53,297 nucleotides of DNA from Candidatus Micrarchaeum sp. (lineage in GTDB: Archaea > SpSt-1190 > DYHY01). The notes beneath the pieces are model-generated. The model did no database searches. It was not told the DNA's origin and was given only the letters and a program-made list of their open reading frames with translations. Shown here one piece after another: positions 1 through 9,615 of the stretch (its first letter is position 1; every line of letters begins with the position of its first letter). The stretch spans positions 1-53,297 of the forward strand of contig DYHY01000007.1 in NCBI GenBank assembly GCA_020723935.1, read 5' to 3'. The position numbers and the translations under genes are program-made.

Positions 1-1
1 C

Positions 2-772
2 TGCTTCCTCTGGATGCTCCCGTTCGGCAGGAGGAAGGTGATCACCTTCCATGGATACGAGAGGGACCCCGTCGACCCGCTGCACTTCTGGCTGCACAGG
101 ATCGCCGAGCGCGGGACGCGGGACAACTTCTGCGTCGGAAGCTACCTCGTCAAGCACTACAAGACACGCTGCCGCCGGGAGAATGTGTTCGTCGGCGCCG
201 TCGACTCGGGGAAGGTGAGGCGAAACGCCCTCCCCCTGGGGAAGAAGCACGCCAGCAGGATACTGTTCCTCACCCGCCTCGCCTGGGACACGCAGATACG
301 CGAGTACGCAGAGGCGATGCGCGGCCTCCCAGGCATGCGCCTGGACGTCTACGGCGACGGCCCCCTGAGGAAGGAGATAGAGGAGAGGGTGAGGAAGGAG
401 AAGCTCCTTGTGAGGGTCTTTGGCTCGTGGCCAGGGGACAGCAACGACCTCATGAGGAAATACAGGTTTGTCTTCGCATCCAGGTACCTCACGCTCCTGG
501 AGGCCCTCGCTAACGGCGACATCGTCTTCTCCGTCTACAACACACCCGTCATGAAGGACGTCCTGGAGTGCGTCGGGGCGCCGGCCAATTCTCTTGTGAT
601 ATGCAGGACGCCGGAGGAGATAGCGGCGCGCCTGAAGGGCCTTGCGGCGAGCAAGAGGTCCCTGGAGAAGGCTTCGCAGGACGCGAGGAAGTTCGCGCTC
701 CCGCTGACATGGGAGAGGATCGCAGGGACCTATCTTGTTACCTACCAGAGGGTCATTGGCGGGGACCTATAG
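2..772 (+). CDS. Glycosyltransferase, GT4-like C-terminal part (N-terminus probably outside window)
   Basis: Frame is open to the window edge; GT-B-like segments 'RILFLTRLAWDTQIREYAEAM', 'LDVYGDGPLRKEIEE'. Confidence 0.7.
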   Translation, partial: CFLWMLPFGRRKVITFHGYERDPVDPLHFWLHRIAERGTRDNFCVGSYLVKHYKTRCRRENVFVGAVDSGKVRRNALPLGKKHASRILFLTRLAWDTQIREYAEAMRGLPGMRLDVYGDGPLRKEIEERVRKEKLLVRVFGSWPGDSNDLMRKYRFVFASRYLTLLEALANGDIVFSVYNTPVMKDVLECVGAPANSLVICRTPEEIAARLKGLAASKRSLEKASQDARKFALPLTWERIAGTYLVTYQRVIGGDL

Positions 773-1697
773 AGACGGGCTTGCCCTTGCGCATCGACTT
801 CACGCAGGCCTCGATGACCTCCACTATCTCGGCTCCGACCTTCCCGTCCGCGGACGACACCGTCTTGTCCTGTATGCAGGAGAGGAAGTGGGAGAGCTCG
901 TCGCCTATCGTGTTGTTTGGCACAACCGGTACCGCGGCGGCCGCCTTGGACGCGACGTCGTATTCCTCTATCGCCTGGGAGAGGCAGTCGACGAAGACGG
1001 ACTTCTTTGACCCTATCAGGGCGAAGCGCCTTATCTTCCTGGGCGTGACCCAGGAGACGTTGAGGTTCACGAGCATCCGCCCCATCTTCGCGTGCACGTA
1101 GGCGGCCTCCTCGCCGACATCCTTCCTGCAGGTGTTCCCGATGCAGAAGACCCAGTCGGGGTTCCTGCCGAAGATGTTGTTTATGATGTCGAAGGGGTGC
1201 GGTGCGAGGTCGAAGAGGATGTCTCGCCCCTGGAACACGGGCTCCAGGTTCGTCCAGGTGAGCTCGGTTAGGTATATTTCCCCCAGCTCCCCGCGCCTCG
1301 CCATCTCGCGGGCACGCTTGATCGCGTTGTTGAACCTGAAGACGTGGCCGACCGCCAAGAGGAGCTTCCTCTCCTCGGCCAGGGCGACGAGCTTCCTCGC
1401 CTCCCTGCCAGAGAGCGTCATGGGCTTCTCGAGGAGGACGTGCTTCCCCTTCTTGAGCGCCTTCCTGCATATCTCGTAGTGTGTCTCGTTGGGCGTGCAG
1501 ATGCTCACCGCCGAGACCGACCTGTCAGAGAGGATCCTTGCGTAGTTCTCGGCCGTCTTGACGTGGAATTTCTCCTCGCAGGCCTTCCTGTTCGCCTCGA
1601 GGAGGTCGGAGATTACCACTTCGGTCCCCGGGATCGCGAGGTATTCGGCTACGTGCTTCTTGCCCCAGTATCCGGCGCCTATCACCCCGACCTTCAT
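753..1697 (-). CDS. Gfo/Idh/MocA-family oxidoreductase (WbpB-like)
   Basis: N-terminal Rossmann 'KVGVIGAGYWGKKHVAEY' and 'EKPMTLSGREARKLV'. Confidence 0.9.
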   Translation of the reverse strand: MKVGVIGAGYWGKKHVAEYLAIPGTEVVISDLLEANRKACEEKFHVKTAENYARILSDRSVSAVSICTPNETHYEICRKALKKGKHVLLEKPMTLSGREARKLVALAEERKLLLAVGHVFRFNNAIKRAREMARRGELGEIYLTELTWTNLEPVFQGRDILFDLAPHPFDIINNIFGRNPDWVFCIGNTCRKDVGEEAAYVHAKMGRMLVNLNVSWVTPRKIRRFALIGSKKSVFVDCLSQAIEEYDVASKAAAAVPVVPNNTIGDELSHFLSCIQDKTVSSADGKVGAEIVEVIEACVKSMRKGKPVSIGPRQ

Positions 1698-1704
1698 GTC
1701 CAGA

Positions 1705-2895
1705 TCACTTCCTGAAGAACTCGAGGATCTTGTCCGAGATGCGCGAGACGTCCTTGGACGAGAGCTCGGCGTACATCGGCAGGCATATCACGTCCTTCGA
1801 GAGGCGCTCGGCCCTGGGGAAGCTGCCCTCGGGGTATCTCCCAGGGAAGAGGTCCTTGTAGAGCGGCTGGAGGTGTATCGGTATCGGATAGTTGGTCCCG
1901 CAGAATATGCCGCCTTCGGCGAGGAACCCCTTGAGCTTGTCCCTCTCCGCAGTCCTTGCCGCGTAGAGGTGGTAGTTCCCGAACGTGTTCTCCGAGGGCC
2001 GCTCCTGCATGGGGAGGGCGAGCTTGTCGGCCACCTTGCCCAGCTTCCTGCGGTAGATCGCCGCAAGCTTCCTCTTTGCCCTGTTCCATTTGTCCAGGTT
2101 CCTGAGCTGCACGAGGCCTATCGCCGCGTTCACCGTGTTGAGGCGCGAGGTGTAGCCGAGGGTGTCGTGCTCGTACTGGCTCTTCCTCCCGCAGTCCCGG
2201 AGCTTCTCGACTGCCTTTGCGAGCTTGTCGTCGCTCGTCGTGACGGCCCCGCCGTCGCCCCCGACCGTGAGGTTCTTCGTCGAGTAAAACGAGAAGGCCG
2301 CCGCGAGGCCCAGGGACCCGCACTTCCGCCCCTTGTACACGGAGCCGTGGGCCTGGCATGCGTCCTCTATCACCAGGATCCCCGCCTTCGCGGCGGCATC
2401 CAGGATCGGGTCCATGTCCGCAGGCATCCCGTAGAGATGGACGGGGAGCACGGCCTTGGTGCTCGGCGTCAGCGCCGCGGGAATCCTGGACGGGTCCAGG
2501 CACAGGTCCGCCTCGGCGATGTCGGAGAATGTGGGCGTCGCGCCGGCGTGCAGCACCGAGTTGGACGTCGCTATGAAGGACGCAGGGGTTGTGAGGACCT
2601 CCTGCTCCTTGGACTTTATCCCGAGGGCCATCATCGTGAACTGGAGGGCGAACGTGCCCGAGCTCGTCGTCACGCAGTGGGTGACGCCGCAATACTTGGC
2701 GAACGCTTCCTCGAACTTGTAGACGCTATCGCCCATCACCATTTTCTCGTTCTGCAGCGCGGAGACGGTGGCCTTGGCCATTTCCTTGTCAAAGACGGGC
2801 CGCGACACGAATATCTTCTTCCCCGCAGCCGCCTCTGCCTTCCCCTTCTTGCCAGCCGTTTTCGTCTTGTTCTTTCCAGCCATTGTTAGCCTCAC
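1705..2895 (-). CDS. DegT/DnrJ/EryC1/StrS-family PLP aminotransferase (WbpE-like)
   Basis: 'VIEDACQAHGSVYKGRKCGSLGLAAAFSFYSTKNLTVGGDGGAVTT' is the typical PLP-lysine region. Confidence 0.93.
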   Translation of the reverse strand: MRLTMAGKNKTKTAGKKGKAEAAAGKKIFVSRPVFDKEMAKATVSALQNEKMVMGDSVYKFEEAFAKYCGVTHCVTTSSGTFALQFTMMALGIKSKEQEVLTTPASFIATSNSVLHAGATPTFSDIAEADLCLDPSRIPAALTPSTKAVLPVHLYGMPADMDPILDAAAKAGILVIEDACQAHGSVYKGRKCGSLGLAAAFSFYSTKNLTVGGDGGAVTTSDDKLAKAVEKLRDCGRKSQYEHDTLGYTSRLNTVNAAIGLVQLRNLDKWNRAKRKLAAIYRRKLGKVADKLALPMQERPSENTFGNYHLYAARTAERDKLKGFLAEGGIFCGTNYPIPIHLQPLYKDLFPGRYPEGSFPRAERLSKDVICLPMYAELSSKDVSRISDKILEFFRK

Positions 2896-3378
2896 CTAGA
2901 ACTCCGCTTCGCCAGCGACCTTCGCCGGGCATCCGACCACGATCTTCCCTGCGGGGACGTCCTTTGTCACGACCGCTCCCGCGCCCACGACCGCCCGCTT
3001 CCCGATCCTCACGCCGCACACGATCGTCGCGTTCGCCCCTATCGCGGCCCCGTCCTCGACGACCGTCTCCGTCACTTTCCAGTCCGCGCCCGACTTTATG
3101 TTCCCGTCGGGGTTCGCGGCGCGCGGCTTCTTGTCGTTCGTGAAGACCACGTGCGGGCCGATGAACACACCGTCGCCTATCGTGACGCCCGTGGGGATGA
3201 ATGCGAAGGGCTCTATCTTGCAGTTCTTCCCTATCCTCACGGTCTTCTGGATCTCGACGAAGCAGCCGACCTTCGTGTTGTCGCCTATCTCGCATCCGAA
3301 GATGTTGACGAAATCCCTGATGGTGACGTTCTTCCCGAGCCTGCAGTTCTCTATTACCTTCGTGGTTCCCTCGGCCAT
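2896..3378 (-). CDS. Left-handed beta-helix hexapeptide acyltransferase (WbpD-like)
   Basis: Hexapeptide repeats 'IGDNTKVGCFVEIQKTVRIGKNCKIEPFAFIPTGVTIGDGVFIGPHVVFTND'; adjacent to the aminotransferase. Confidence 0.9.
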   Translation of the reverse strand: MAEGTTKVIENCRLGKNVTIRDFVNIFGCEIGDNTKVGCFVEIQKTVRIGKNCKIEPFAFIPTGVTIGDGVFIGPHVVFTNDKKPRAANPDGNIKSGADWKVTETVVEDGAAIGANATIVCGVRIGKRAVVGAGAVVTKDVPAGKIVVGCPAKVAGEAEF

Positions 3379-3444
3379 ATCGGGGGGAGTGCGGCCGGCC
3401 GGGGTTTTAAAGAATGCCGGGCCCGCCGTGGCGGCCCGCCGGAC

Positions 3445-4218
3445 CTACCAGACCTTCCAGCCCGCCCGCCCCTCGTTCCACTCCTTGTTCAGGAGCTCGT
3501 TGTCGCGCAGGGTGTCCATGCATTTCCAGTATCCCTTGTGGAGGAAGGCCATAAGCTGCCCGTCCTTGGCAAGGTTCCGCAAGGGCTCCAGCTCGAAATG
3601 CGTGAGATCCCCCTCTATGTAGTCCAAGACCTTGGGCTCGAGGGCGAAGAACCCGCCGTTTATGGCCCCGGTCCCGACCTGCGGCTTCTCCGTGAAGGCC
3701 TCCACCTTCGTCCCGTCCATCACTATCTCGCCGAACCTGGAGGGCGGCCTCACCGCCGTGACGGTCGCCAGCTTCCCGTGGGCCCTGTGGAACTTCAGGA
3801 GCTCGGCGATGTTGACGTTGGAGACCCCGTCCCCGTAGGTCGCAAGGAACGTCTCGTTCCCGAGGTACTTCCTCAGGCGCTTGATCCTCCCGCCCGTCTG
3901 GCTGTCGGCGCCGGTGTCCACGAGCGTTATGTCCCAGTCCTCCTTCGTGAAGCCGTCGTGCACGTCGACCCTGTTCCCTGAGAGGTGGATGGTTATGTCG
4001 TTGTTCAGGTTGTAGTAGTTGAGGAAGTACTGCTTCACCATCTCGCCCTTGTACCCGAGGGCGACGACGAAATCCTTGAAGCCGTAGTGCGAGTACGCCT
4101 TCATTATGTGCCAGAGGATCGGGCGCCCCCCGATCTCCACCATCGGCTTGGGCTTGATGATCGTCTCCTCCTTGAGGCGGGTCCCCAGGCCTCCGGCAAG
4201 GATCGCGACCTTCGTCAT
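3445..4218 (-). CDS. rfbF: Glucose-1-phosphate cytidylyltransferase-like nucleotidyltransferase
   Basis: 'AILAGGLGTRLKEETIIKPKPMVEIGGRPILWHIMKAYSHYG' is RfbF-like; TATA-like TTTATAAA upstream. Confidence 0.85.
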   Translation of the reverse strand: MTKVAILAGGLGTRLKEETIIKPKPMVEIGGRPILWHIMKAYSHYGFKDFVVALGYKGEMVKQYFLNYYNLNNDITIHLSGNRVDVHDGFTKEDWDITLVDTGADSQTGGRIKRLRKYLGNETFLATYGDGVSNVNIAELLKFHRAHGKLATVTAVRPPSRFGEIVMDGTKVEAFTEKPQVGTGAINGGFFALEPKVLDYIEGDLTHFELEPLRNLAKDGQLMAFLHKGYWKCMDTLRDNELLNKEWNEGRAGWKVW

Positions 4219-4241
4219 AATGCCGCGTTACATCGGCGCGT

Positions 4242-5420
4242 TTATAAAATGTTCTTCTGGAGAAACGAGACGATTTCGCGCGCGGCCCGCCCCTCACCGA
4301 AGACGTTCGCAGCCGGCGCGGCCTTGCCGCCGAAATGCCCCGCCTTCTTGTTCCTGAGGGATTCGAGGGCGGAAAGTATCTTCCGGTCGTCGGTCGTGCG
4401 GATGGACGCGCCGGAAAGCTCGGACTCTTGGCGCTCGCTTCTCTCCCTGAACTGGATGCAGGGGACGGAGAGGTACGCGGCCTCCTCGGTCTCCCCTCCG
4501 GCGTCGGTTATTATGGCGCGGGCGCCCCCGAGGAGTGAGAAGAACCTCCTCTGCGGGAGGAACCCGAGGACCTGGACCTTTCTGGGCGGCTCCAGCGAGA
4601 ACCTCTTGAGCATCCGCGCTAGGTTCTCCGTCATGAGGAGCTTCGCCCTGAACGGGGAGCGCTCCAGGACGCGCAGGAACCTCTCGAGGCGCTTCCTTGA
4701 GTGTATGTTCTCGTGGCGGTGGAGCTTGGCGATTATGTAGTTCCGGAGCTTCCGCCGCCCCGCCTTTCCCGGGCGCCCCAGGGAGAGCACGTCGATGTTC
4801 GTGTTCCCCGTGACGACGATCCTGTCGCGGGGTTTCCCCTCCGCGAGGAGGTTTCCGGCGGCGTAGTATGTCGAGGCGAAGAACCAATCGGAGAGGGAGT
4901 CGGCCACCCGGCGCGAGATCTCCTCCGGGAAGGGCTCGGAAAGCGAGCCCGAGCGCAGGCCCGCCTCGACGTGGGCGAGGAGCGGGCGCGGGAAGATCGT
5001 CCTCACGGCCAGGGCTCCGGCCGCGGTGGTCATCGTGTCGCCGTGGACGAGGACGATCCTGGGCTTGATGGCAGAGAGCCTTTCGCGCAGCCACAGGAAG
5101 GCCGAGAAGGACCAGGCGGACGCGGAAAGCCTGGAGGAAAACCTGCCCCTCCCCTTTGCGGAGGCATCGAAGACGAAGTCGGGCGCGGGAATGCCGTGCT
5201 CCCTGAGCTCTGCTTCTATGTTGTGCTGGCCCGTGTACACGAAGGAGTACGCTATCCTGCGGCGCGCGAGCTCGTGCATGACTGGGGACATCTTGATGAG
5301 CTCGGCCTTGGTCCCCAGGACGATTGCGACGCGCGCGGGCCCGCGGCGGCGTCCTCCTCCTTCCTTCCTTGCGGCCATCTCGCTGCGGGAATCTCGCCGC
5401 GGATAAATAATGATTGGCAT
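4242..5420 (-). CDS. UDP-N-acetylglucosamine 2-epimerase-family protein (WecB/WbpI-like)
   Basis: 'VAIVLGTKAELIKMSPVMHEL', 'VHGDTMTTAAGALA', 'HVEAGLRSGSLSEPFPEEISRRVAD'; true start probably one of the downstream Met codons. Confidence 0.87.
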   Translation of the reverse strand: MPIIIYPRRDSRSEMAARKEGGGRRRGPARVAIVLGTKAELIKMSPVMHELARRRIAYSFVYTGQHNIEAELREHGIPAPDFVFDASAKGRGRFSSRLSASAWSFSAFLWLRERLSAIKPRIVLVHGDTMTTAAGALAVRTIFPRPLLAHVEAGLRSGSLSEPFPEEISRRVADSLSDWFFASTYYAAGNLLAEGKPRDRIVVTGNTNIDVLSLGRPGKAGRRKLRNYIIAKLHRHENIHSRKRLERFLRVLERSPFRAKLLMTENLARMLKRFSLEPPRKVQVLGFLPQRRFFSLLGGARAIITDAGGETEEAAYLSVPCIQFRERSERQESELSGASIRTTDDRKILSALESLRNKKAGHFGGKAAPAANVFGEGRAAREIVSFLQKNIL

Positions 5421-5449
5421 TTATTAACTAGGAGGCGGGCCCATCTAAG

Positions 5450-6139
5450 ATGGCCGCCCTCAAGAGGCCCCTTGTCGCCGTGATACCCGCCCACAACGAG
5501 GAGGGGCGCGTCGGAAGGGTCGCACGCGGGGCGGCCGCGATCGCGGACTGGGTCGTGGCCGTGGACGACGGCTCGGCCGACAGGACGCTCCACAACATGC
5601 TGTCCACGGGCGGGCGCAACGTCGTCGCCCTGAGGCTCCCGACCAACTGCGGCAAGGGCGCCGCGATGAGGGCGGCATTCAGGTACGCCCGCTCGGCCCT
5701 CGGGGCCAAGACGGTGATTGCCCTGGACGCCGACGGCCAGCACGACCCGCGCGAGATGCGCGCCCTGATATCGGCTTTCGAGAGGGGAAACTACGACCTC
5801 CTCGTCGGGTGCAGGAGCGGGCGGGACGGGAGGATGCCCCTTGTCAAGCGGCTGGGGAACTGCACGTTCCGGGGGATGTCGCGCCTCCTCTTCGGCGTCA
5901 CCGTATCTGATCCCCTCTCGGGCTTCCGGATCTTCGGCGGGCGGGCGCTCGGAATCGAGTGGAAGTCCCCGGGATATTCCGTGGAGATGGAGGTCCTTGC
6001 CGAGGCCGCGAGGAGGGGCCTGAAGGTCGGCGAGTGCCCCGTATCCACAATCTACAACGACAAATATAAGGGGACGGACGTCCTGAGCGGCGCGAGGATC
6101 ATGCTAGACATGGCCAAGTGGAGGGTTTTCGGATGGTGA
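5450..6139 (+). CDS. GT2 family glycosyltransferase (dolichol-phosphate mannosyltransferase-like)
   Basis: 'VAVIPAHNEEGRVGRVARGA', 'VIALDADGQHDP'. Confidence 0.9.
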   Translation: MAALKRPLVAVIPAHNEEGRVGRVARGAAAIADWVVAVDDGSADRTLHNMLSTGGRNVVALRLPTNCGKGAAMRAAFRYARSALGAKTVIALDADGQHDPREMRALISAFERGNYDLLVGCRSGRDGRMPLVKRLGNCTFRGMSRLLFGVTVSDPLSGFRIFGGRALGIEWKSPGYSVEMEVLAEAARRGLKVGECPVSTIYNDKYKGTDVLSGARIMLDMAKWRVFGW

Positions 6140-6492
6140 CCTTTTTCGGGATACAGATTGTCGGGATCGGCTTCGGCCTCCTCATGGGATACCTCGCCTT
6201 CGTCTCGCTCAAGAAGGGCGAGCTTTCCAGGGTGGGCTTCGGCCTGTGGGGGCTCATCTGGGCCTCCTTCCTCTTCGCGGTCGTCTTCCCCGACGCCCTC
6301 TCCGGGATAGTCGGGAGGCTCAACATCATAAGACTCATGGACTTCCTGACTATAGGGTCGTTCATGCTCCTCTTCGGGATGAGCTTCTGGATGTACAAGG
6401 TGGTGGGGAAGCTGGAGAAGCGCGTGACGGAGATGGCGGTTGATCGGGCCGTCGCGGACGCCCCGAAGAAGGGGCCGGGCCGCCGGCGCTGA
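6118..6492 (+). CDS. DUF2304-like small membrane protein
   Basis: TM segments, overlaps the 3' end of the GT2 gene, typical GT2/DUF2304 arrangement. Confidence 0.7.
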   Translation: MEGFRMVTFFGIQIVGIGFGLLMGYLAFVSLKKGELSRVGFGLWGLIWASFLFAVVFPDALSGIVGRLNIIRLMDFLTIGSFMLLFGMSFWMYKVVGKLEKRVTEMAVDRAVADAPKKGPGRRR

Positions 6493-6497
6493 AGATA

Positions 6498-8132
6498 TCA
6501 GGCGCCCTTGCCCAGGTACCTCAGGACGAGCGAGCCGCCCGTCGCCTCCGGGTTGATGAACTGCTTCTCCACAAAGAACCTCGTCGGATAGTCGGAAGGC
6601 AAGCTCAGGGCGTATTTGGGCTGCGCCCAGTCGTAGTTGTCGATCTCAAGGTACGTTGCCCTGGTGGAGTCCAGCTCGCGGAAGAGATCATCGGCGGTCG
6701 CCGGCATCGGGCGCACGTCCCGCGCGGAGAAGAGGCCCACTATCCTGTGCGCGCCCGCGAAGACGACGTCGCCCGCCTCCGTGTTCTGCCCTATCCACTG
6801 CGCGGAATACTCGATTTCAAGGTATCCCCCTTTCTTGGAGTTGAAGAGGGCCGTCCCGGCCGGGATCGAGAGGAGGCAGAAGACGCAGACTATCGCAAGC
6901 GGCCCCGCCATCCGCGCCCAGGAGGGGGCTTTCAGGGAATCGAGGGCCCGCCCGGCCGCCCAGTGCAGGAGCGCGACGAAGAGAATCGCGCAGACGGGGA
7001 GTATCGAGAGTAGGTATCTTGCGTCGTAGGGGACCCCCGGGAGGCGCGTGAGGGGGCCCACTATCAGGACTGTTGCGAGGGGCGCGATCTCCCTCCTCGA
7101 GGGGAGGGCGAAGAGGCCCAGAGCCACGAGGATAAGGAGGAGCCAGCCGCCGAAGAAGGGACCCAGGGTCTGGACAGCCGCGGGCCCGCCGAAGAAGTAC
7201 TGCAGGGACTGGAGCATGTTGGGGATGTTGGGGAGGACGGTCTTCTCGACAAGGGCCCTGTCGACGACGCTGTAGAAGCCCATCACCGAGCCGGCCGAGA
7301 GGAGGATCCATGCGGCGACGGGGAGGCAGAGGGCGGCGGCGCCAGCCGCGATGGATTTGATCGGGAAAGGCCCCTTGCGCGAATCCATGAGGACGCTTGC
7401 GATCGCCGCAAGGGCTGCGGCGCACAGGACGATCGCGTTGGGGACGCGCACGAAATAGGCGAGCGCGGCGGCCACGCCGAAAAGGGCGCCCTTCGCGACG
7501 CTCCCGGGGGAATCCATCCATGCGACGAGGGCGAGGAGGCCCAGGGCTATCGCCGCCGCGTCGTAGACGTCCAGGAGGATCCTTGCGGAGTAGAAGAGGA
7601 ATATCGAGTTCGCGGCGACGAGGGATGCCGCCATCAGGGCGAACGGGCCGGAGCCGCCGAGGAGGCGCTTTGCCAGGAAGAATGTGGCGAGGATCGCGGA
7701 GCATCCGGCGAGGAGCGTGCCGGTGTAGAACGGCGCCTTGGAAAAGCCGGTGAAGAGCGAGAGGGCCCCCGAGACGATGGGAAGTGCGGGGAAGACGCCG
7801 CCCTCCACCCCAAGGACGAGGCCCTTTCCCGCGAAGAAGTTGCGGCTCGCGCCCATGTAAAAAGCCTCGTCGGGCCAGAGGCCGTGCGGGGTGAAGGCCA
7901 TGGAGCCGGCGATCGCGAGGTATGCGGCGAGGAGGATGAGCAGCGCCTGCCCGGCGGGGAACTGGCAGTCCTTCACCTCAAGAGGGCGGTGACTGTGGCG
8001 GCTGATGTGGGCTGCGGGCTCCTCGCTCCTGGCTTGGCGGATCGGCGCGGCCGGCGCGCTCCTATCTACCTCGCCTTCGTCTTCTTGGCTTTCTTGCGCC
8101 GCACCGGTTTTGGCCTCGGAGGAGTCTGTCAT
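6498..8132 (-). CDS. Polytopic GT39/ArnT-like membrane glycosyltransferase
   Basis: 'GLWPDEAFYMGASRNFFAGKGLV' (Asp-Glu loop) followed by many TM segments; start placed at MTDSSEAK to avoid overlap with the divergent gene. Confidence 0.75.
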   Translation of the reverse strand: MTDSSEAKTGAAQESQEDEGEVDRSAPAAPIRQARSEEPAAHISRHSHRPLEVKDCQFPAGQALLILLAAYLAIAGSMAFTPHGLWPDEAFYMGASRNFFAGKGLVLGVEGGVFPALPIVSGALSLFTGFSKAPFYTGTLLAGCSAILATFFLAKRLLGGSGPFALMAASLVAANSIFLFYSARILLDVYDAAAIALGLLALVAWMDSPGSVAKGALFGVAAALAYFVRVPNAIVLCAAALAAIASVLMDSRKGPFPIKSIAAGAAALCLPVAAWILLSAGSVMGFYSVVDRALVEKTVLPNIPNMLQSLQYFFGGPAAVQTLGPFFGGWLLLILVALGLFALPSRREIAPLATVLIVGPLTRLPGVPYDARYLLSILPVCAILFVALLHWAAGRALDSLKAPSWARMAGPLAIVCVFCLLSIPAGTALFNSKKGGYLEIEYSAQWIGQNTEAGDVVFAGAHRIVGLFSARDVRPMPATADDLFRELDSTRATYLEIDNYDWAQPKYALSLPSDYPTRFFVEKQFINPEATGGSLVLRYLGKGA

Positions 8133-8150
8133 CGGCGAAAACCTGCAAAT

Positions 8151-8163
8151 CTCTTTTAAAGAG
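8151..8163. promoter_or_regulatory. Symmetric CTCTTTTAAAGAG in the shared divergent promoter
   Basis: Perfect inverted repeat with A/T core between divergent genes at 8132(-) and 8187(+). Confidence 0.4.
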
Positions 8164-8186
8164 TTTTTGAGGCGGGCCGGGTGCAT

Positions 8187-9611
8187 ATGGACGAACTAGG
8201 CAAGGAGGGCCCGGCGGCGCGGCAGATCCTGGAGCTTGCGCTTCCCCAGAGGAGCGCCCTTCCGGTCCTCGTGGACCAGGAGCTGATACGCTCCGAGGCG
8301 CAGAAGTGCGGCCTCGTCCCCCTGATAGTCACCTCCACCAAGCCCGATTTCTACAAGCAGTGGCCGCTCATACCCGCCGCGGGGCGCGCGGGGATGCCCG
8401 CCCTCGTGATGAACACGGGCCAGCATTTCGACTCGCTCCTGGGCCATGGCCTGGACGAATTCGGGATAAGGAAGAGGCTTGCCATCGACCTGCAGATACG
8501 TGGGGACCTCTCGGAGAAGACGAGCGAAGTGGTCCTCAAGCTCAAGCTCGTCGCAGCCTACCTTTCTGGAGAGTTCCCGGACAAGGTGTTCCTCCCAATA
8601 GTCCACGGGGACACGCACGCGGCGGGGATCGTCCCCCTCGGCTGGATGTTTGCGACGAATCAGAAGGCCGCGCAAAACGAGGCGGGCCTGCGGGCGATGT
8701 CGCCCAGCTTCAGGAACGTGAAGGACCAAAGGAGGTTCATCTCCGACCAGCTTGACGCGCGCAAGTGGGCCATCAACCGGACGGAGCCCTTCCCCGAGCA
8801 GTATGACACGTTCATAGGCGGGGCGGCCTGCCACCACCATTTCGCGCCGACTGGCCTCAACAGGGAGAATCTCGAGCGGGAGGGCTACCTGGCGAGGAAC
8901 ATCCCGGTCGTCGGGAACTCCATCGTCGAGGCGCTCAGGGAGAAGATGAAACGCGGCCCCTCAGTGTCCGTCTTCTCGGACATGCCGGCCCTCGAGAAGG
9001 GCGAGTGGGTGCGCGTTGACGTCCACCGCAGGGAGAACATGCTCGGCGACAGGTTCAGGGCGATAGTCTCAGGCGTGAAGCGCCTCGTGGACGCCGGCGA
9101 GAACGTCGTCTTCATAGAGATGAATGCCAACAGGTTCGCGATAGAGCAGGAGGGCCTGGGTCCCGAGATCGAGAGGCTCAAAGAGAGGAAGAACTTCCTC
9201 TACACGCCGCTCTGGCGCGAGTACGGGCAGGTGGTGGAGTTCCTGACGAGCGGCAGATGTTCCGCTATACTCACGGACAGCGGGAGCATGCAGGAGGAGT
9301 TGAACGAGCTGCGCCGCGGCCCAGCATGCATAACGTGCAGGTTCAGCACGGACCGCCCCGAGAGCGTCTTTGAGGGGCGCTCCAACATCCTCGCCCCGCC
9401 GATCTCGGGGGAATACCTCGGCGGCTTCGTGCGCCTGGCGCTGGGGGGGCGGACCGCGGGGGGGCGGCGCAGGCTCTACGGCAAAGATCCCAGCGACAGG
9501 ATCATGCGCTTCCTGAAGAGGAGGAAGGGCGAGTTCCCGTTCGAATGGGCGCACGAGAGGGCCGGCGTGAAGTACGCAAAGCTCTCGCAGGGCCGGAGGT
9601 TCTTCCTCTAG
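8187..9611 (+). CDS. UDP-GlcNAc 2-epimerase-family protein (divergent paralogue)
   Basis: 'HGDTHAAGIVPLGW', 'NEAGLRAMSPSF', 'VDVHRRENM', 'ILTDSGSMQEELNEL'. Confidence 0.8.
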   Translation: MDELGKEGPAARQILELALPQRSALPVLVDQELIRSEAQKCGLVPLIVTSTKPDFYKQWPLIPAAGRAGMPALVMNTGQHFDSLLGHGLDEFGIRKRLAIDLQIRGDLSEKTSEVVLKLKLVAAYLSGEFPDKVFLPIVHGDTHAAGIVPLGWMFATNQKAAQNEAGLRAMSPSFRNVKDQRRFISDQLDARKWAINRTEPFPEQYDTFIGGAACHHHFAPTGLNRENLEREGYLARNIPVVGNSIVEALREKMKRGPSVSVFSDMPALEKGEWVRVDVHRRENMLGDRFRAIVSGVKRLVDAGENVVFIEMNANRFAIEQEGLGPEIERLKERKNFLYTPLWREYGQVVEFLTSGRCSAILTDSGSMQEELNELRRGPACITCRFSTDRPESVFEGRSNILAPPISGEYLGGFVRLALGGRTAGGRRRLYGKDPSDRIMRFLKRRKGEFPFEWAHERAGVKYAKLSQGRRFFL

Positions 9612-9615
9612 CCCG

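Noticed and set aside
1558-2889. 443-aa plus-strand ORF over the aminotransferase
   Set aside because: Antisense shadow of a well-supported DegT aminotransferase; Arg/Val/Glu-biased composition typical of such shadows.
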